NCBI RefSeq assembly: GCF_947495625.1
Contig: NZ_CANLZW010000021.1
Span: 1-64,000 of the forward strand
Source: an uncultured Cocleimonas sp.
Lineage (GTDB): Bacteria > Pseudomonadota > Gammaproteobacteria > Thiotrichales > Thiotrichaceae
Direction: 5' to 3'
DNA: 64,000 nt
This document shows, piece after piece, positions 1 to 9,151 of the stretch. The translations under genes were made by a program, and so were the position numbers. The notes below the pieces were generated by a model. It was not told the DNA's origin. It made no database searches and saw only the letters and a list, made by a program, of their open reading frames with translations. Position 1 is the stretch's first letter; each line of letters starts with the position of its first letter.

Positions 1-84
1 TATGGAAGCAAATCTATCCCTGTCAAAACGGTTGAATATTATTTTGCAAAAATGGAGGAGACCATATATGGGGGGTGTCATTAA
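1..84 (+). CDS. possible C-terminal end of a truncated gene
   Basis: Frame 1 is open from the window edge to a TAA at 82-84, giving 27 residues with a protein-like composition (Lys, Glu and Tyr rich, ending GGCH). The last codons overlap the G-run of a degenerate copy of the dispersed element. A 27-codon open frame is not rare by chance, so this is a weak call. The sequence to the left of the window would settle it. No function can be assigned. Confidence 0.3.
   Translation, partial: YGSKSIPVKTVEYYFAKMEETIYGGCH
66..79 (+). repeat. dispersed G-run element, degenerate copy 1
   Basis: ATATGGGGGGTGTC retains the G6-TG core but lacks the A-tract and the AAAGTA part. It sits just beyond the remnant of a duplicated gene end, as copy 2 does beyond the intact radical SAM gene, so the two were probably duplicated together. 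Confidence 0.5.
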
Positions 85-89
85 AAGAC

Positions 90-152
90 TTATTGTTTAT
101 TAAATCCCTTCGCCAGTGCCTGCGCAATAAAGTCCGGCTTTACTCGGGTGTT
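90..152 (-). pseudogene. remnant of a radical SAM gene 3' end
   Basis: On the minus strand this reads TRVKPDFIAQALAKGFNKQ and stop. The C-terminus of the intact radical SAM protein at 1006-2928 reads TRVKPDYIAQALA and stop. Over about 44 bases the DNA agrees at roughly 80% by eye, and the resemblance continues past the stop into the adjacent G-run element. This is a duplicated gene end, either from a former tandem paralogue or a segmental duplication. The frame stays open to about 212, but homology is only visible to about 152. The toxin-antitoxin module lies between the two copies. Confidence 0.65.
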
Positions 153-167
153 TCTTAATTGCAAAGT

Positions 168-195
168 AGACCAACTAGGTCTGATTTGGTATAAT
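168..195 (+). promoter_or_regulatory. promoter and likely autoregulatory operator of the toxin-antitoxin module
   Basis: A -10 hexamer TATAAT lies at 190-195, about 28 bases before the antitoxin start. Just upstream, AGACC-AACTA-GGTCT (168-182) is a perfect inverted repeat that would lie in the -35/-10 region. Phd/YefM antitoxins usually bind such palindromes over their own promoter, so autorepression is inferred. An AAAGGT ribosome site precedes the ATG. Confidence 0.55.
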
Positions 196-223
196 GCACC
201 ATATTTGAATTTAAAGGTATCTT

Positions 224-457
224 ATGATTATTAATATCTCCGAAGCTAAAACGAATCTATCCAAGCTTATTGATATGGTGTATCACGGTGAAAAAGTAAC
301 CATTGCTAAGAATAATCTTCCTATCGCTGATCTTGTGATTCATAAGTCTTTGGGTAAACGCAAGCTGGGCTTGCTTAAAGGGAAAGTGTCAATACCTGAA
401 GATTTTAATAAGGAAGATGACTCGATTAATGATCTGTTTTATGGCTCTGAAAAATAA
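224..457 (+). CDS. Phd/YefM-type antitoxin
   Basis: This 77-residue protein has the N-terminal Phd/YefM fold signature (IISEAKTNLSKL-like start, then a VTIAKNNLPIADLV strand), which forms the DNA-binding dimer. The C-terminal tail is acidic and would wrap and block the toxin. Its TAA overlaps the ATG of the PIN-domain gene by one base (TAATG), so the two are translationally coupled. Length and order (antitoxin first) are normal for the family. It should neutralise the VapC-like nuclease and repress the operon through the palindrome upstream. Confidence 0.88.
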   Translation: MIINISEAKTNLSKLIDMVYHGEKVTIAKNNLPIADLVIHKSLGKRKLGLLKGKVSIPEDFNKEDDSINDLFYGSEK

Positions 458-828
458 TGAGAATCATAATTGATACTTACATATTTTTATGGGCGATATC
501 AGATCCGTCTAAGCTTGATGACAAACAAAGATTAGAGATTGAGACGGCGGCAAATATTATTTACGTGAGTTCTGTTTCGATCACTGAGTTAATGATTAAG
601 GCTTCCATAGGTAAATTAGTGGTTAATTATGATCCGATTGCTATAGCAAAAGAGAGTGGGTTTGAATTATTAGACTTTTCAGCAGAGGATGCGCTGGCTC
701 TAAAAGAACTACCGTTTCATCATAAAGACCCTTTTGACAGAATGCTTGTCTCACAAGCACTGAATAGAAAGTATGCGCTAATGACTGATGATGGCAAAAT
801 GTCGCAATATGATTGTCGTTTAATTTGA
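457..828 (+). CDS. PIN-domain toxin, VapC-like
   Basis: This 123-residue PIN-domain protein is predicted to be a metal-dependent RNase and the toxic partner of the preceding antitoxin. Visible PIN features are an N-terminal IIDTYIFLW strand with the first acidic ligand, a central Glu in the SITELMIKA segment, the HHKDPFDRMLVSQA motif that marks this VapC subfamily, and a late TDD segment with another acid. The usual His or Asn after the first Asp-Thr is Tyr here. All acidic positions are present, so it looks intact. A terminator-like hairpin follows at 882-905. Confidence 0.88.
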   Translation: MRIIIDTYIFLWAISDPSKLDDKQRLEIETAANIIYVSSVSITELMIKASIGKLVVNYDPIAIAKESGFELLDFSAEDALALKELPFHHKDPFDRMLVSQALNRKYALMTDDGKMSQYDCRLI

Positions 829-881
829 TTGTTTAAATCATTTATATTTGATGGTCTTTGCCTTATTGCTAATGAATTATT

Positions 882-905
882 AGCCACCGAAAGTGAGGCT
901 TTTTA
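882..905 (+). terminator. probable terminator of the toxin-antitoxin operon
   Basis: AGCCACCGAAAGTGAGGCT forms a short imperfect hairpin around a CGAAA loop and is followed by TTTTT. It lies about 55 bases after the VapC stop. The stem has a bulge, so strength is uncertain. Confidence 0.5.
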
Positions 906-959
906 AAAATATCCATCGCATTACACTCTGATGATTTAGCATAAGCTAATAAAGGAGTT

Positions 960-976
960 GTAAGTAGGGGGGGCAT
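960..976 (+). repeat. dispersed G-run element, copy 2
   Basis: GTAAGTAGGGGGGGCAT: the TAAGTAG(G)n part is intact, but the tail is CAT rather than TGAC and there is no A-tract. It lies 30 bases beyond the stop of the minus-strand radical SAM gene. Confidence 0.6.
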
Positions 977-1005
977 CTAAATAGTTAGTAATTGTTACTA
1001 AACCC

Positions 1006-2928
1006 CTAAGCCAACGCCTGCGCAATATAGTCCGGTTTAACCCGAGTGCCACCAACCTGCTGATTCGTTTTGTCATCAAACCAGAATTGCATGGGCTGTT
1101 CGTAACCTAATCCGTGCATATAGTTATACAGCGCTTTCTTTAGTCCTTCTCCTAATAGATCATGATCGACATTTTCAGGGTCACTAAAGGCGACATCGTT
1201 ATTGGCAAAGGTGATGTTTTTATTCGGGTGTAAGGTTATCTTATATTCATCAGGCTGTAAGCCTACAGGGCTGTGAATAGTGGCTGAGAATCGATGCCAG
1301 TATGCCGATTGGAAACAGCCATGAAACATTAACTGTCTGACGACTTCTAATGAGTCTACGGTTTCTTCTGCAGTTTGTGTGGGGAAGCCATACATAAGAT
1401 AGGCATGAACGAGAATCCCCGCATCGGCAAAACCACGTGTGACGCGTGCGACTTTTTCGATGCTTACGCCTTTTTTCATTAGCGTTAATAGTCTGTCGGA
1501 TGCGACTTCTAATCCACCACTAATTGCGATGCAGCCTGAGTCTGCCAGTAGCTGACACTTTTCGGGAGTAAAGGTTTTTTCAAAACGGATATTGCCCCAC
1601 CAGGTAATGATGAGGTTTTTTTCAATCAATTTTTCTGCCATTGCAAACAGCACTTTGGGTGGTGCGGCTTCATCGACAAAGTGAAAGCCTGTTTGACCTG
1701 TTTCTGCTATTAACTGTTCGATACGTTCAACAATGATGTCAGCTCCGGCTTCGTCATAGCGACCAATATAATCCAGGCTGATATCGCAAAATGTACATTT
1801 GGACCAATAACAACCGTGTGCAACGGTCAGTTTATTCCAGCGACCATCACTCCAGATCCGATGCATGGGGTTGAGCATTTCACACAGTGATAAGTACTTA
1901 TCTAGCGGTAGGCCGTCATAACATGGGGTACCAATATCTTTGTGGGGCACATCGGGTAATTGCTTATTATTGCTATAAACGAGTTCGCCTTTTTCTAAAT
2001 GCTTGTTTTTCAGGTGATACGTCCTTACCAAGTCAGCTTCAGTCGCTTCCCCTTGCAAGTAATCAAGCAGACTCAATAATGGCTGTTCGCCATCGTCTAA
2101 TAAAATGAAGTCGACATATTCAAACAAACGAATGTCTTTTAATGTGCGTAACTCTGTATTGACGTAACCTCCGCCCATCAGCACGGGCATGTCAGGTTTG
2201 ATTTCTTTGCAGTATTTAGCGATCTGCAAAGCACCCAGCATATTCCCCGGAAATGGCACGGTAATGCCTACGACATCGGGTGATTCCTGCGCCAGATAAT
2301 CATCCAGCAAGCAGCGGATATGTTCTTCTGTAAAGCTTATGTCGCCGTGCAAGGTTTCATATAAGTCATCGAAACTTGGGTTTGATGCGGCGAGGCGTTC
2401 ACCGTAACGCGATACTTCAAAGTTAGGGTCTACGCCGTCATGAATAACTGCGACTAAGTCATCAATGTACAAACTTGCCAAATACTTGGCTTTATCTTGC
2501 GTGCCTAAATCACCGAAGGCCTGATGCAAAACATTCTCGGAAATCTCCTGCATCTCATTGAGGTTTTCGAATGTGGGCCCTTCAGGTAAAAACTGTCGGG
2601 ACACTATACGAAGCGCCAAGCTAGGATCTTTACCCTGTAAGAAACGCAGCACAGGTCCTGTACAGCGACGGTAAGCATCCACATGAACGAGAAAATGATA
2701 GATCGAGTCAGGTAACTCATCGTCTTCAAAATCAGCGTAATTATCTTCAACTCTATCCAGTATCGTATCTATGCTTTCGGTTGTCAGCATCGACAACAAC
2801 ACCTCGATAGCCATGTCACGCTGAACTACGTCATAGCCTTCTTTACGCAAGAAGCCAGTGATGTAAGCGGTGGCAGGGTAGGCAGTATTCAACTGCGTCA
2901 TTGGAGGAGTTAGGAAGAGGGATTTCAT
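1006..2928 (-). CDS. B12-binding-type radical SAM protein
   Basis: This 640-residue protein has the layout of cobalamin-binding radical SAM enzymes. An N-terminal half resembles a B12-binding Rossmann domain (PDVVGITVPFPGNMLGA and LMGGGYVNTE strands, no DxHxxG). A central radical SAM core follows, with cluster motif GCYWSKCTFC, and then a C-terminal region. The cluster spacing is C-x4-C-x2-C, not the standard C-x3-C-x2-C. I believe this occurs in some radical SAM subfamilies, but it is worth noting. The substrate is unknown. The start MKSLFLTPPMTQLN is typical of the family. The last 14 residues recur in the remnant at 90-152. Confidence 0.85.
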   Translation of the reverse strand: MKSLFLTPPMTQLNTAYPATAYITGFLRKEGYDVVQRDMAIEVLLSMLTTESIDTILDRVEDNYADFEDDELPDSIYHFLVHVDAYRRCTGPVLRFLQGKDPSLALRIVSRQFLPEGPTFENLNEMQEISENVLHQAFGDLGTQDKAKYLASLYIDDLVAVIHDGVDPNFEVSRYGERLAASNPSFDDLYETLHGDISFTEEHIRCLLDDYLAQESPDVVGITVPFPGNMLGALQIAKYCKEIKPDMPVLMGGGYVNTELRTLKDIRLFEYVDFILLDDGEQPLLSLLDYLQGEATEADLVRTYHLKNKHLEKGELVYSNNKQLPDVPHKDIGTPCYDGLPLDKYLSLCEMLNPMHRIWSDGRWNKLTVAHGCYWSKCTFCDISLDYIGRYDEAGADIIVERIEQLIAETGQTGFHFVDEAAPPKVLFAMAEKLIEKNLIITWWGNIRFEKTFTPEKCQLLADSGCIAISGGLEVASDRLLTLMKKGVSIEKVARVTRGFADAGILVHAYLMYGFPTQTAEETVDSLEVVRQLMFHGCFQSAYWHRFSATIHSPVGLQPDEYKITLHPNKNITFANNDVAFSDPENVDHDLLGEGLKKALYNYMHGLGYEQPMQFWFDDKTNQQVGGTRVKPDYIAQALA

Positions 2929-3070
2929 TTTTAGATTATAACGTGAAAGGCTAGAAGTGCTACAGTGGTACTGGTCTCTGAATAGTTATTTTTGCGAATA
3001 GGGTGTAGCTGGTTTGTAGTGCTAATTTCAGATCAAATTTCACCAATAATTTCATCTCCTAATAAGCCAG

Positions 3071-3099
3071 GAAAAACTGCCTAAAAGTAGGGGGGTGAC
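3071..3099 (+). repeat. dispersed G-run element, full copy 3
   Basis: A-tract GAAAAAC, then TGCCTAA, then AAGTAGGGGGGTGAC. It lies between the 5' ends of two divergent genes, so it is not at a transcript end here. Confidence 0.85.
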
Positions 3100-3258
3100 A
3101 GTTGTTTGTTTTTACTTGTTTTTAATTAGAGTCGCAGCGTAGTTTGTTAGAATGTCAGTTCGTTATCTGGCATTATGTTGTCTAATTGCATCCTTTACTT
3201 CGTTCTTAACTACACACTTACTTCACTATCTTTCATATCAAAAACGAGCTCCTTAATT

Positions 3259-4296
3259 ATGCCACTTGCTTCTCTGCTGAATACTGCTTTAGCTAAACGT
3301 GCTGACCTTATTGCTCAACTAAGTACAGCATCCTCTGATTCATTAAAAACGGATTCATCAAAAACAAATTGTTTTCGCGTATTTCATGGCACGGTTGAAG
3401 GTGTAAATGGACTGAATATTGATCGTTATGGTGATGCCTGGTTAATTCAAACGTTTCATCAGACGCTTACCGAAGATGAAATTGAGGTGATTCACAAAGA
3501 GTTGCTAGCGGTAGCTGATTTGCCGATTGTGTATAACGACCGTTCCAATAGAAACTCGCGCATTCTTAATGAGCTTGATGCTGAAACTGAAGCTTTTGCT
3601 CGATCAGAACAAGTGATTTCTGAGAATGGTATTTTATACACGAGCAAATTACGTCATGAAGGGCAAGACCCACTGCTGTTTTTAGATATGCGTGTTGGTC
3701 GAGAGTTTTTTAAAGCAAACAGCCATAAGAAGAGTGTGCTGAATCTATTTGCTTATACGTGTGGTATTGGAACGGCTGCTGCAGTCGGTGGTGCTAAGCG
3801 AGTTGTTAATGTTGATTTCTCATCATTTGCTTTAGAAGCTGGGAGAAAGAATGCAGAACTGAATGAGGTTGGATCTGTGTGTCAGTTTATACACAGTGAT
3901 GCCTTTCCCGCACTGCGCCAATTAGCTGGTCTGAAAGTGACTGGCCGTAACCCTAAAAAACTCCCAAGTTACCCTAAAATGTCGGCATCGCAGTTTGATC
4001 TGGTATTTTTAGATCCGCCTCGGTTCGCTAAAAGTGCGTTTGGCACTGTCGATTTAATCAATGATTATCAAAGCTTATTTAAACCTGCGGTATTAGCGAC
4101 GAAGCCCGGGGGTAAGGTTATCGCCTGTAATAATGTGGCGAAGGTTGATAGAGAAGACTGGTTCAATAGTTTAGTGCGTTGTGTTGAAAAACAGGGGCGC
4201 TCAGTCAGTGAGGCGACGTGGTTAGATTGTCACGATGACTTCCCTTCATTTGATGATAATCATCCTTTGAAAATAGTGTCTTTAACCATCGATTGA
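3259..4296 (+). CDS. class I SAM-dependent RNA methyltransferase, RlmI-like
   Basis: The protein is 345 residues from the preferred ATG at 3259. An upstream in-frame ATG at 3175 would add a hydrophobic, non-family 28 residues. The N-terminal part resembles the PUA/RNA-binding portion of RlmI-type rRNA cytosine methyltransferases. It is followed by GQDPLLFLDMRVGRE, the SAM-binding strand VLNLFAYTCGIGTAAA, an acidic strand end (VVNVD), and the catalytic-type motif VFLDPPRFAKS. RlmI has the very similar LDPPKFAKS. It probably methylates a ribosomal or other structured RNA; the exact base cannot be read from sequence. Confidence 0.8.
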   Translation: MPLASLLNTALAKRADLIAQLSTASSDSLKTDSSKTNCFRVFHGTVEGVNGLNIDRYGDAWLIQTFHQTLTEDEIEVIHKELLAVADLPIVYNDRSNRNSRILNELDAETEAFARSEQVISENGILYTSKLRHEGQDPLLFLDMRVGREFFKANSHKKSVLNLFAYTCGIGTAAAVGGAKRVVNVDFSSFALEAGRKNAELNEVGSVCQFIHSDAFPALRQLAGLKVTGRNPKKLPSYPKMSASQFDLVFLDPPRFAKSAFGTVDLINDYQSLFKPAVLATKPGGKVIACNNVAKVDREDWFNSLVRCVEKQGRSVSEATWLDCHDDFPSFDDNHPLKIVSLTID

Positions 4297-4369
4297 TGAG
4301 TTTTAAAATAGATGTTTGAATGAGATAGATTTAAACCCATCTACAAAAGAAAAGAGATAGCCAACCATT

Positions 4370-4825
4370 ATGTCAGACACATCTGAAGCACGATTAAGAA
4401 TACTCAATAAAATAAGAGAGACTATTCCACTAAGCAACGCGATGCAGTTTTCTATATCGTTATTAGAAGCTGATTCAATCGTAGTGAGAGCACCCTTATC
4501 TGAAAATTTTAATCTCCATGGAACAGGCTTTGCAGGTAGCATTTATTCAACAGGAATTCTGGCTGGCTGGGCATTGTGTTACTACAATATGGAATTATTT
4601 GAAATGTCGGGTGATCTGGTAGTTGGTAAAGCCGAGATTATGTATAAGTCTCCCGTCACTGACGATATAGTCTGTAGCGCATCAGTTAACAGTGAAGAAC
4701 GTCAAGCTTTTCATCAAAATTTTAAAGATAAAGGAAAAAGTACCATGCGTTTAACGATTAAGATTGGTGAGTCAGAAAATGCGATCTTAAAAGCACGTTA
4801 TTTTGCCATTGCATCAAAATCTTAA
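4370..4825 (+). CDS. YiiD-C-type putative thioesterase
   Basis: This 151-residue single-domain protein matches the hotdog-fold family known as the YiiD C-terminal domain (putative acyl thioesterase). The signature is NFNLHGTGFAGSIYSTGILAGWAL, with a central helix, followed by the VVGKAEIMYKSPV strand. The family is predicted to hydrolyse acyl-CoA or acyl-ACP, but no substrate is established that I know of. It is a free-standing domain without the acetyltransferase part found in E. coli YiiD. It follows the methyltransferase by 73 bases on the same strand, possibly co-transcribed. Confidence 0.8.
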   Translation: MSDTSEARLRILNKIRETIPLSNAMQFSISLLEADSIVVRAPLSENFNLHGTGFAGSIYSTGILAGWALCYYNMELFEMSGDLVVGKAEIMYKSPVTDDIVCSASVNSEERQAFHQNFKDKGKSTMRLTIKIGESENAILKARYFAIASKS

Positions 4826-4996
4826 TGTTATCTGTTATCAATTAGGTACTCTTAAGTTGAAAGAAACTTGAAAAAAAAATCATAAGAAATGTGAAAGACA
4901 AAAACCTTATAATATTGACTCGTTATATCTATTGAGGCCGACCCCTTTTATTATGATCGTTTCGATTAAAACTCCTTAAGACAATAAGAGCATTTC

Positions 4997-6796
4997 ATGC
5001 AGACTCTGGACCCAAGCTACAATCAGCAACCTAGCAACAATCAAAATCCCGCAACAGAAGTAGCGTTCAGTTCGGCTGCCAGTGATGAGAGTTTAAATAT
5101 AGAAACGCTTAACGATCTTGCAAGTCTGGCAGATTATTCGCTGTTGAATACGCTCGATGCAGATCCTGATGCGAAAACAGACGGAGTCAACCAGTCGCCT
5201 CGTCAGGTGTTCTCGGGACACTATGTGCCGGTTACTCCGATGCAAATTGAAAATCCTGAATACGTCACGCATAGTAAAACCTTTTTTCGTGAACTGGGCT
5301 TCGCTGACAACATGGCGCAATCAGCTGACTTCAAGAGTATGTTCTCTGGTGATCTTTCAAATCTTCCACACCCGATGCGCAAGATAGGATGGTCAACGGG
5401 GTATGCGCTTTCTATTTACGGTAACGAATACACCCAGCAATGTCCTTTTAAAACGGGTAACGGCTACGGCGATGGACGCGCAGCGTCAGTGCTTGAGGCT
5501 GTTATTAAAGGCCAACGCTGGGAAATGCAACTCAAAGGAAGCGGACGCACGCCTTATTCTCGCGGTGCAGATGGTCGTGCGGTGTTGCGTTCTAGCGTGC
5601 GTGAGTTTTTGGCGCAGGAGCAGATGCATGCGCTGGGCGTTCCCACGTCACGATCTTTAAGTTTGTACGCATCGAAAACAGAAACGGTTAAGCGACCGTG
5701 GTATTCGGAAGGATCTCGACAGAAAGATCCGGATATTATGGTTTCCGATGCAGTGGCTATTTCGACTCGCGTTGCCCCATCATATATTCGCGTGGGTCAA
5801 CTCGAACTCTTCGGACGTCGAGCGCGTGGTAATGAGCATCCACAGGCAATGGCAGAGTTAGAGAAGATTGTGTTGCACTTGATCGATCGTGAGTACGCTG
5901 ATGTTATAGATCCGCAATTAACTCTTGATGACAAAGTCGTGTTGCTTGCACGCGAGTTTCGCTGTCGCCTGACGACACTGATCGCAAACTGGATTCGCGT
6001 CGGCTACTGCCAAGGCAACTTTAACAGTGATAATTGTGCTGCTGGTGGCTTCACGCTTGATTACGGCCCTTATGGATTTTGCGAATTGTTTGATCCACGT
6101 TTCCAGCCCTGGACGGGAGGTGGAGAGCACTACTCCTTCCTCAATCAACCAGTAGCAGCGGAAAAGAACTTTGGGAGTTTTTGTTCGGCTTTAAAGCCTT
6201 TACTGGCTTCGAATCCAGAGGCTTTGCAACAACTCAATGACATTGACGATGGTTTTGCACTTGAGATGCATACCGAAATGGAAAAGATGTGGGCTGCCAA
6301 ACTTGGACTTTCAACATTTGACCCTGCGTTATTCAGAGAACTATTCAAAGAGCTGTTCACGTTGATGATGCAAACGTCTGTCGATTACACGATTTTCTTC
6401 CGCGAACTTTCAGGGATACCTGACAATATTGACCCACTCAAAAAGAGTTTCTACTCAAATTCGAACTCGAGCGCAAAAGAGTTGGATGAGCGCTGGTCAG
6501 CGTGGCTTACAAAGTGGAAAACGTTAATAAACGGTGACTCATCTTCTCAGTCAAATGAGGAAATTTCCAGACAGATGAAACGCGTTAATCCCAAATACAT
6601 TTTGCGAGAGTGGTTCGTAGTGCCTGCTTATAAAAATGCTGCGATCGGGAACTACGATTTAATTCGTGAGCTACAAGATATCATGACGCAGCCTTACGCA
6701 GAACAGTCGAAGGAGATTGAGGAAAAATACTATAGACTGAAACCACCTCAGTTCTTTGAAGCGGGTGGTACGTCGCATTATAGTTGCTCGTCATAG
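4997..6796 (+). CDS. selO: divergent SelO (YdiU) pseudokinase, protein adenylyltransferase
   Basis: SelO proteins have an inverted kinase-like active site and transfer AMP from ATP to protein hydroxyls. At 599 residues this one is long; the extra length is mainly a polar N-terminal extension of about 70 residues. Family motifs are clear: [31 protein letters not shown], and [18 protein letters not shown] with the metal-binding Asp near residue 355. The metal-loop segment reads QGNFNSDN, whereas classic SelO has HGVMNTDN. The key Asn and Asp are kept, but the His is Gln. This suggests a separate SelO subgroup. It has a C-terminal Cys (YSCSS), as many SelO proteins do. It ends 17 bases from the convergent ptrB. 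Confidence 0.9.
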   Translation: MQTLDPSYNQQPSNNQNPATEVAFSSAASDESLNIETLNDLASLADYSLLNTLDADPDAKTDGVNQSPRQVFSGHYVPVTPMQIENPEYVTHSKTFFRELGFADNMAQSADFKSMFSGDLSNLPHPMRKIGWSTGYALSIYGNEYTQQCPFKTGNGYGDGRAASVLEAVIKGQRWEMQLKGSGRTPYSRGADGRAVLRSSVREFLAQEQMHALGVPTSRSLSLYASKTETVKRPWYSEGSRQKDPDIMVSDAVAISTRVAPSYIRVGQLELFGRRARGNEHPQAMAELEKIVLHLIDREYADVIDPQLTLDDKVVLLAREFRCRLTTLIANWIRVGYCQGNFNSDNCAAGGFTLDYGPYGFCELFDPRFQPWTGGGEHYSFLNQPVAAEKNFGSFCSALKPLLASNPEALQQLNDIDDGFALEMHTEMEKMWAAKLGLSTFDPALFRELFKELFTLMMQTSVDYTIFFRELSGIPDNIDPLKKSFYSNSNSSAKELDERWSAWLTKWKTLINGDSSSQSNEEISRQMKRVNPKYILREWFVVPAYKNAAIGNYDLIRELQDIMTQPYAEQSKEIEEKYYRLKPPQFFEAGGTSHYSCSS

Positions 6797-6813
6797 CTTT
6801 TTGATTCGCTGGT

Positions 6814-8952
6814 TTATTCTTCAATGCCATGGGCCAAGAACATAAACGCGTATTCTTCAGCGTAATCTTTTAAACGGCCATAACGACCACTATTAGAAAA
6901 ATGTCCGGCACCCATATTAATTCGCATCACTAATAGGTTCTCATCCGTTTTTAGTTCGCGCATTTTGGCTGTCCATTTTGCAGGCTCCCAGTAAGTCACT
7001 CGAGGGTCGTTAATACCACCACTCACAAACATGGGTGGATATTCACGTTTCTCGATATTGTCGTAAGGGGAATAGCTGGCGATCAAGTCATAATCTTCAG
7101 GACTTTCAATTGGATTTCCCCATTCTTTCCATTCCGGTGGCGTTAATGGCAGGCTGGCATCGAGCATGGTATTTAATACATCAACAAACGGCACACCCAG
7201 GTTAACTGAGCGCCATAACTCTGGTGCCTGAATGACCGCAGCACCCATTAATTCGCCACCCGCACTGCGTCCTGAAATTGAGATATTGCCAGCGCTTACG
7301 TATTTTTCATCCACCAAATGACGGGCGACATCAACAAAATCATTAAATGTGTTGGTGCGCTTCTTTAATTTACCGTCTAAATACCATTGGTAACTCATCA
7401 TTGAGCCACCGCGAACATGCGCGATTGCATAGACAAAACCACGATCAAGCGCACTGAGTAATCCTGATGAAAACGAAGGTTCGATGGTAGCTGCGTATGC
7501 ACCATAGCCATAAAGCCACATTGGATGGCTACCGTCTTGTTTGAAGCCTTTTTTATATACCAATGACACGGGAACCATCACGCCATCTCGTGCGGGAGCC
7601 ATAATGCGCTTGGTTTCGTATTGGGATTTATCGTAACCCGATGGAATCTTTTGTACCTTACGGGTGCTTAATTCACGCTTGGTTAAATCGTAATCGAACA
7701 CGGTATGCGGTGTGATCATCGACTCATAAGACAGACGAATAAAGCTTTGATCAAATTCAGGGTTAACGCCCAAACCAGCAGTAAATAATGGCTCAGGAAA
7801 CTCGATAATATGTGCTTCTATATTTTTTGAGCTTGTATTGGACGTGACATCAGGCGAAACATCAGGCGAAACATAGGGCAGAACATGAATTTTTTCTAAA
7901 CCCAGATCACGGGTTTTAAGCACAAAGAAATCTTTAAAGGTTTGTAGTCCCAATAAATAAGATGCATCAGAACCGTCAATAATCGTTTTCCAATTTTCTT
8001 TAACGGGGTTTTTATCACTGACTGTGGCTAAACGAAAGTTTGAGTGTGTATCGTTGGCAAGAATATAAAATTCACCATGCGCATGGTCAACTGACTGGGT
8101 AAAGCCTTCACTTCTGTCTACCAAGGTAACAAGCTCCCCAGAAAAATCAGCGCTTAAAACATGCGATTCTTCAACTTCGCCTTGTGAAGATACAATCACC
8201 ATAAATTCTTCACTGCTGGTTTTATCGAAACCGATGTAAAAGCCATCGTCTTCTTCTGTATAGACGCTTATGTCGTCTTTCTGCTGTTCACCAATTGTGT
8301 GTACGTTTATGTTTTTAGAAAGCCAACGACCTTGCTCAAGCAAGGCATACATGAGTTTTGTGCCATCAGTATTGAACTCAAGTTCGCCTTGAACGTCATT
8401 CAATACGTCATCTAAATACTCATCAGTCTCAAGATCTTTGATACGAAGCTGATAGCGCTCGTCACCATCAGTATCGAATGTGTACGCTAAATAGCGATTA
8501 TCAGGGCTGATATCCCAATCCCCAATAACAAAATAATCATGGTCTTTTGCTAAGGCAGTTTCGTCCAAAAATATGGCTTCTTCACCCGTTACTAAATTCT
8601 TGCGGGTTCGCGTGCGGTACTCTTCTCCCGCACGAAAATACCACTGATATTCATAACCGTTCGAGACGTATGGCACAGAGGTTTCTTGCTCATCGGTACG
8701 CCCTTTAAACTCCTGAAAGATAGTCTCGACTAAAGACTTATTAGGTTTCAAAAACGATTGGTAGTAAGCGTTTTCTTCTTCTAAATATCCGATAATTTTT
8801 TTATCATCAACCATTGGATAGTTCTGGTCTTTTAACCAATGATAAGGATCATCCAGGGTGCGAGAATGATGCGTTTCTTGATGTGGAATTTGCGTTGCAA
8901 TGGGTGCCGCTTGGTCTAGTTGGCGCAAGCGCTGGTATTTATTTTCAGACAT
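6814..8952 (-). CDS. ptrB: oligopeptidase B (S9A serine peptidase)
   Basis: This 712-residue cytoplasmic peptidase cleaves short peptides after Arg or Lys. The N-terminal half has propeller-like repeats (DGDERYQLRIKDLET and similar). The C-terminal half is an alpha/beta-hydrolase with the nucleophile in SGRSAGGELMG (Ser563), Asp649 in GGINDPRVTYWEP and His684 in NMGAGHFSNSGR. The segment VPFVDVLNTMLDASLPLT matches E. coli PtrB closely. There is no signal peptide. A small tandem duplication lies in the propeller (SPDVSPDV), a likely loop insertion. The gene is monocistronic and convergent with selO. Confidence 0.95.
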   Translation of the reverse strand: MSENKYQRLRQLDQAAPIATQIPHQETHHSRTLDDPYHWLKDQNYPMVDDKKIIGYLEEENAYYQSFLKPNKSLVETIFQEFKGRTDEQETSVPYVSNGYEYQWYFRAGEEYRTRTRKNLVTGEEAIFLDETALAKDHDYFVIGDWDISPDNRYLAYTFDTDGDERYQLRIKDLETDEYLDDVLNDVQGELEFNTDGTKLMYALLEQGRWLSKNINVHTIGEQQKDDISVYTEEDDGFYIGFDKTSSEEFMVIVSSQGEVEESHVLSADFSGELVTLVDRSEGFTQSVDHAHGEFYILANDTHSNFRLATVSDKNPVKENWKTIIDGSDASYLLGLQTFKDFFVLKTRDLGLEKIHVLPYVSPDVSPDVTSNTSSKNIEAHIIEFPEPLFTAGLGVNPEFDQSFIRLSYESMITPHTVFDYDLTKRELSTRKVQKIPSGYDKSQYETKRIMAPARDGVMVPVSLVYKKGFKQDGSHPMWLYGYGAYAATIEPSFSSGLLSALDRGFVYAIAHVRGGSMMSYQWYLDGKLKKRTNTFNDFVDVARHLVDEKYVSAGNISISGRSAGGELMGAAVIQAPELWRSVNLGVPFVDVLNTMLDASLPLTPPEWKEWGNPIESPEDYDLIASYSPYDNIEKREYPPMFVSGGINDPRVTYWEPAKWTAKMRELKTDENLLVMRINMGAGHFSNSGRYGRLKDYAEEYAFMFLAHGIEE

Positions 8953-9151
8953 TTTAGATTCAAATGATAGCTAGAAGTGGCAGGAGTCTAACACAGTACT
9001 TTGTGGTAGATTTCTGTCTTTATTTAATCGAATTAAGAGTGAAAAAAAAGACACTCATTACATGATAATAGAGCTGAATGTAAATTCAGCACATATTCAT
9101 TGCGGCTATGCCACTATAGATGCTAGATTTTGAATAGATACAATAAAGTTT

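Noticed and set aside
3175-3258. Upstream ATG of the RNA methyltransferase
   Set aside because: It adds a hydrophobic stretch not expected in this cytoplasmic family; the ATG at 3259 gives the usual N-terminus.
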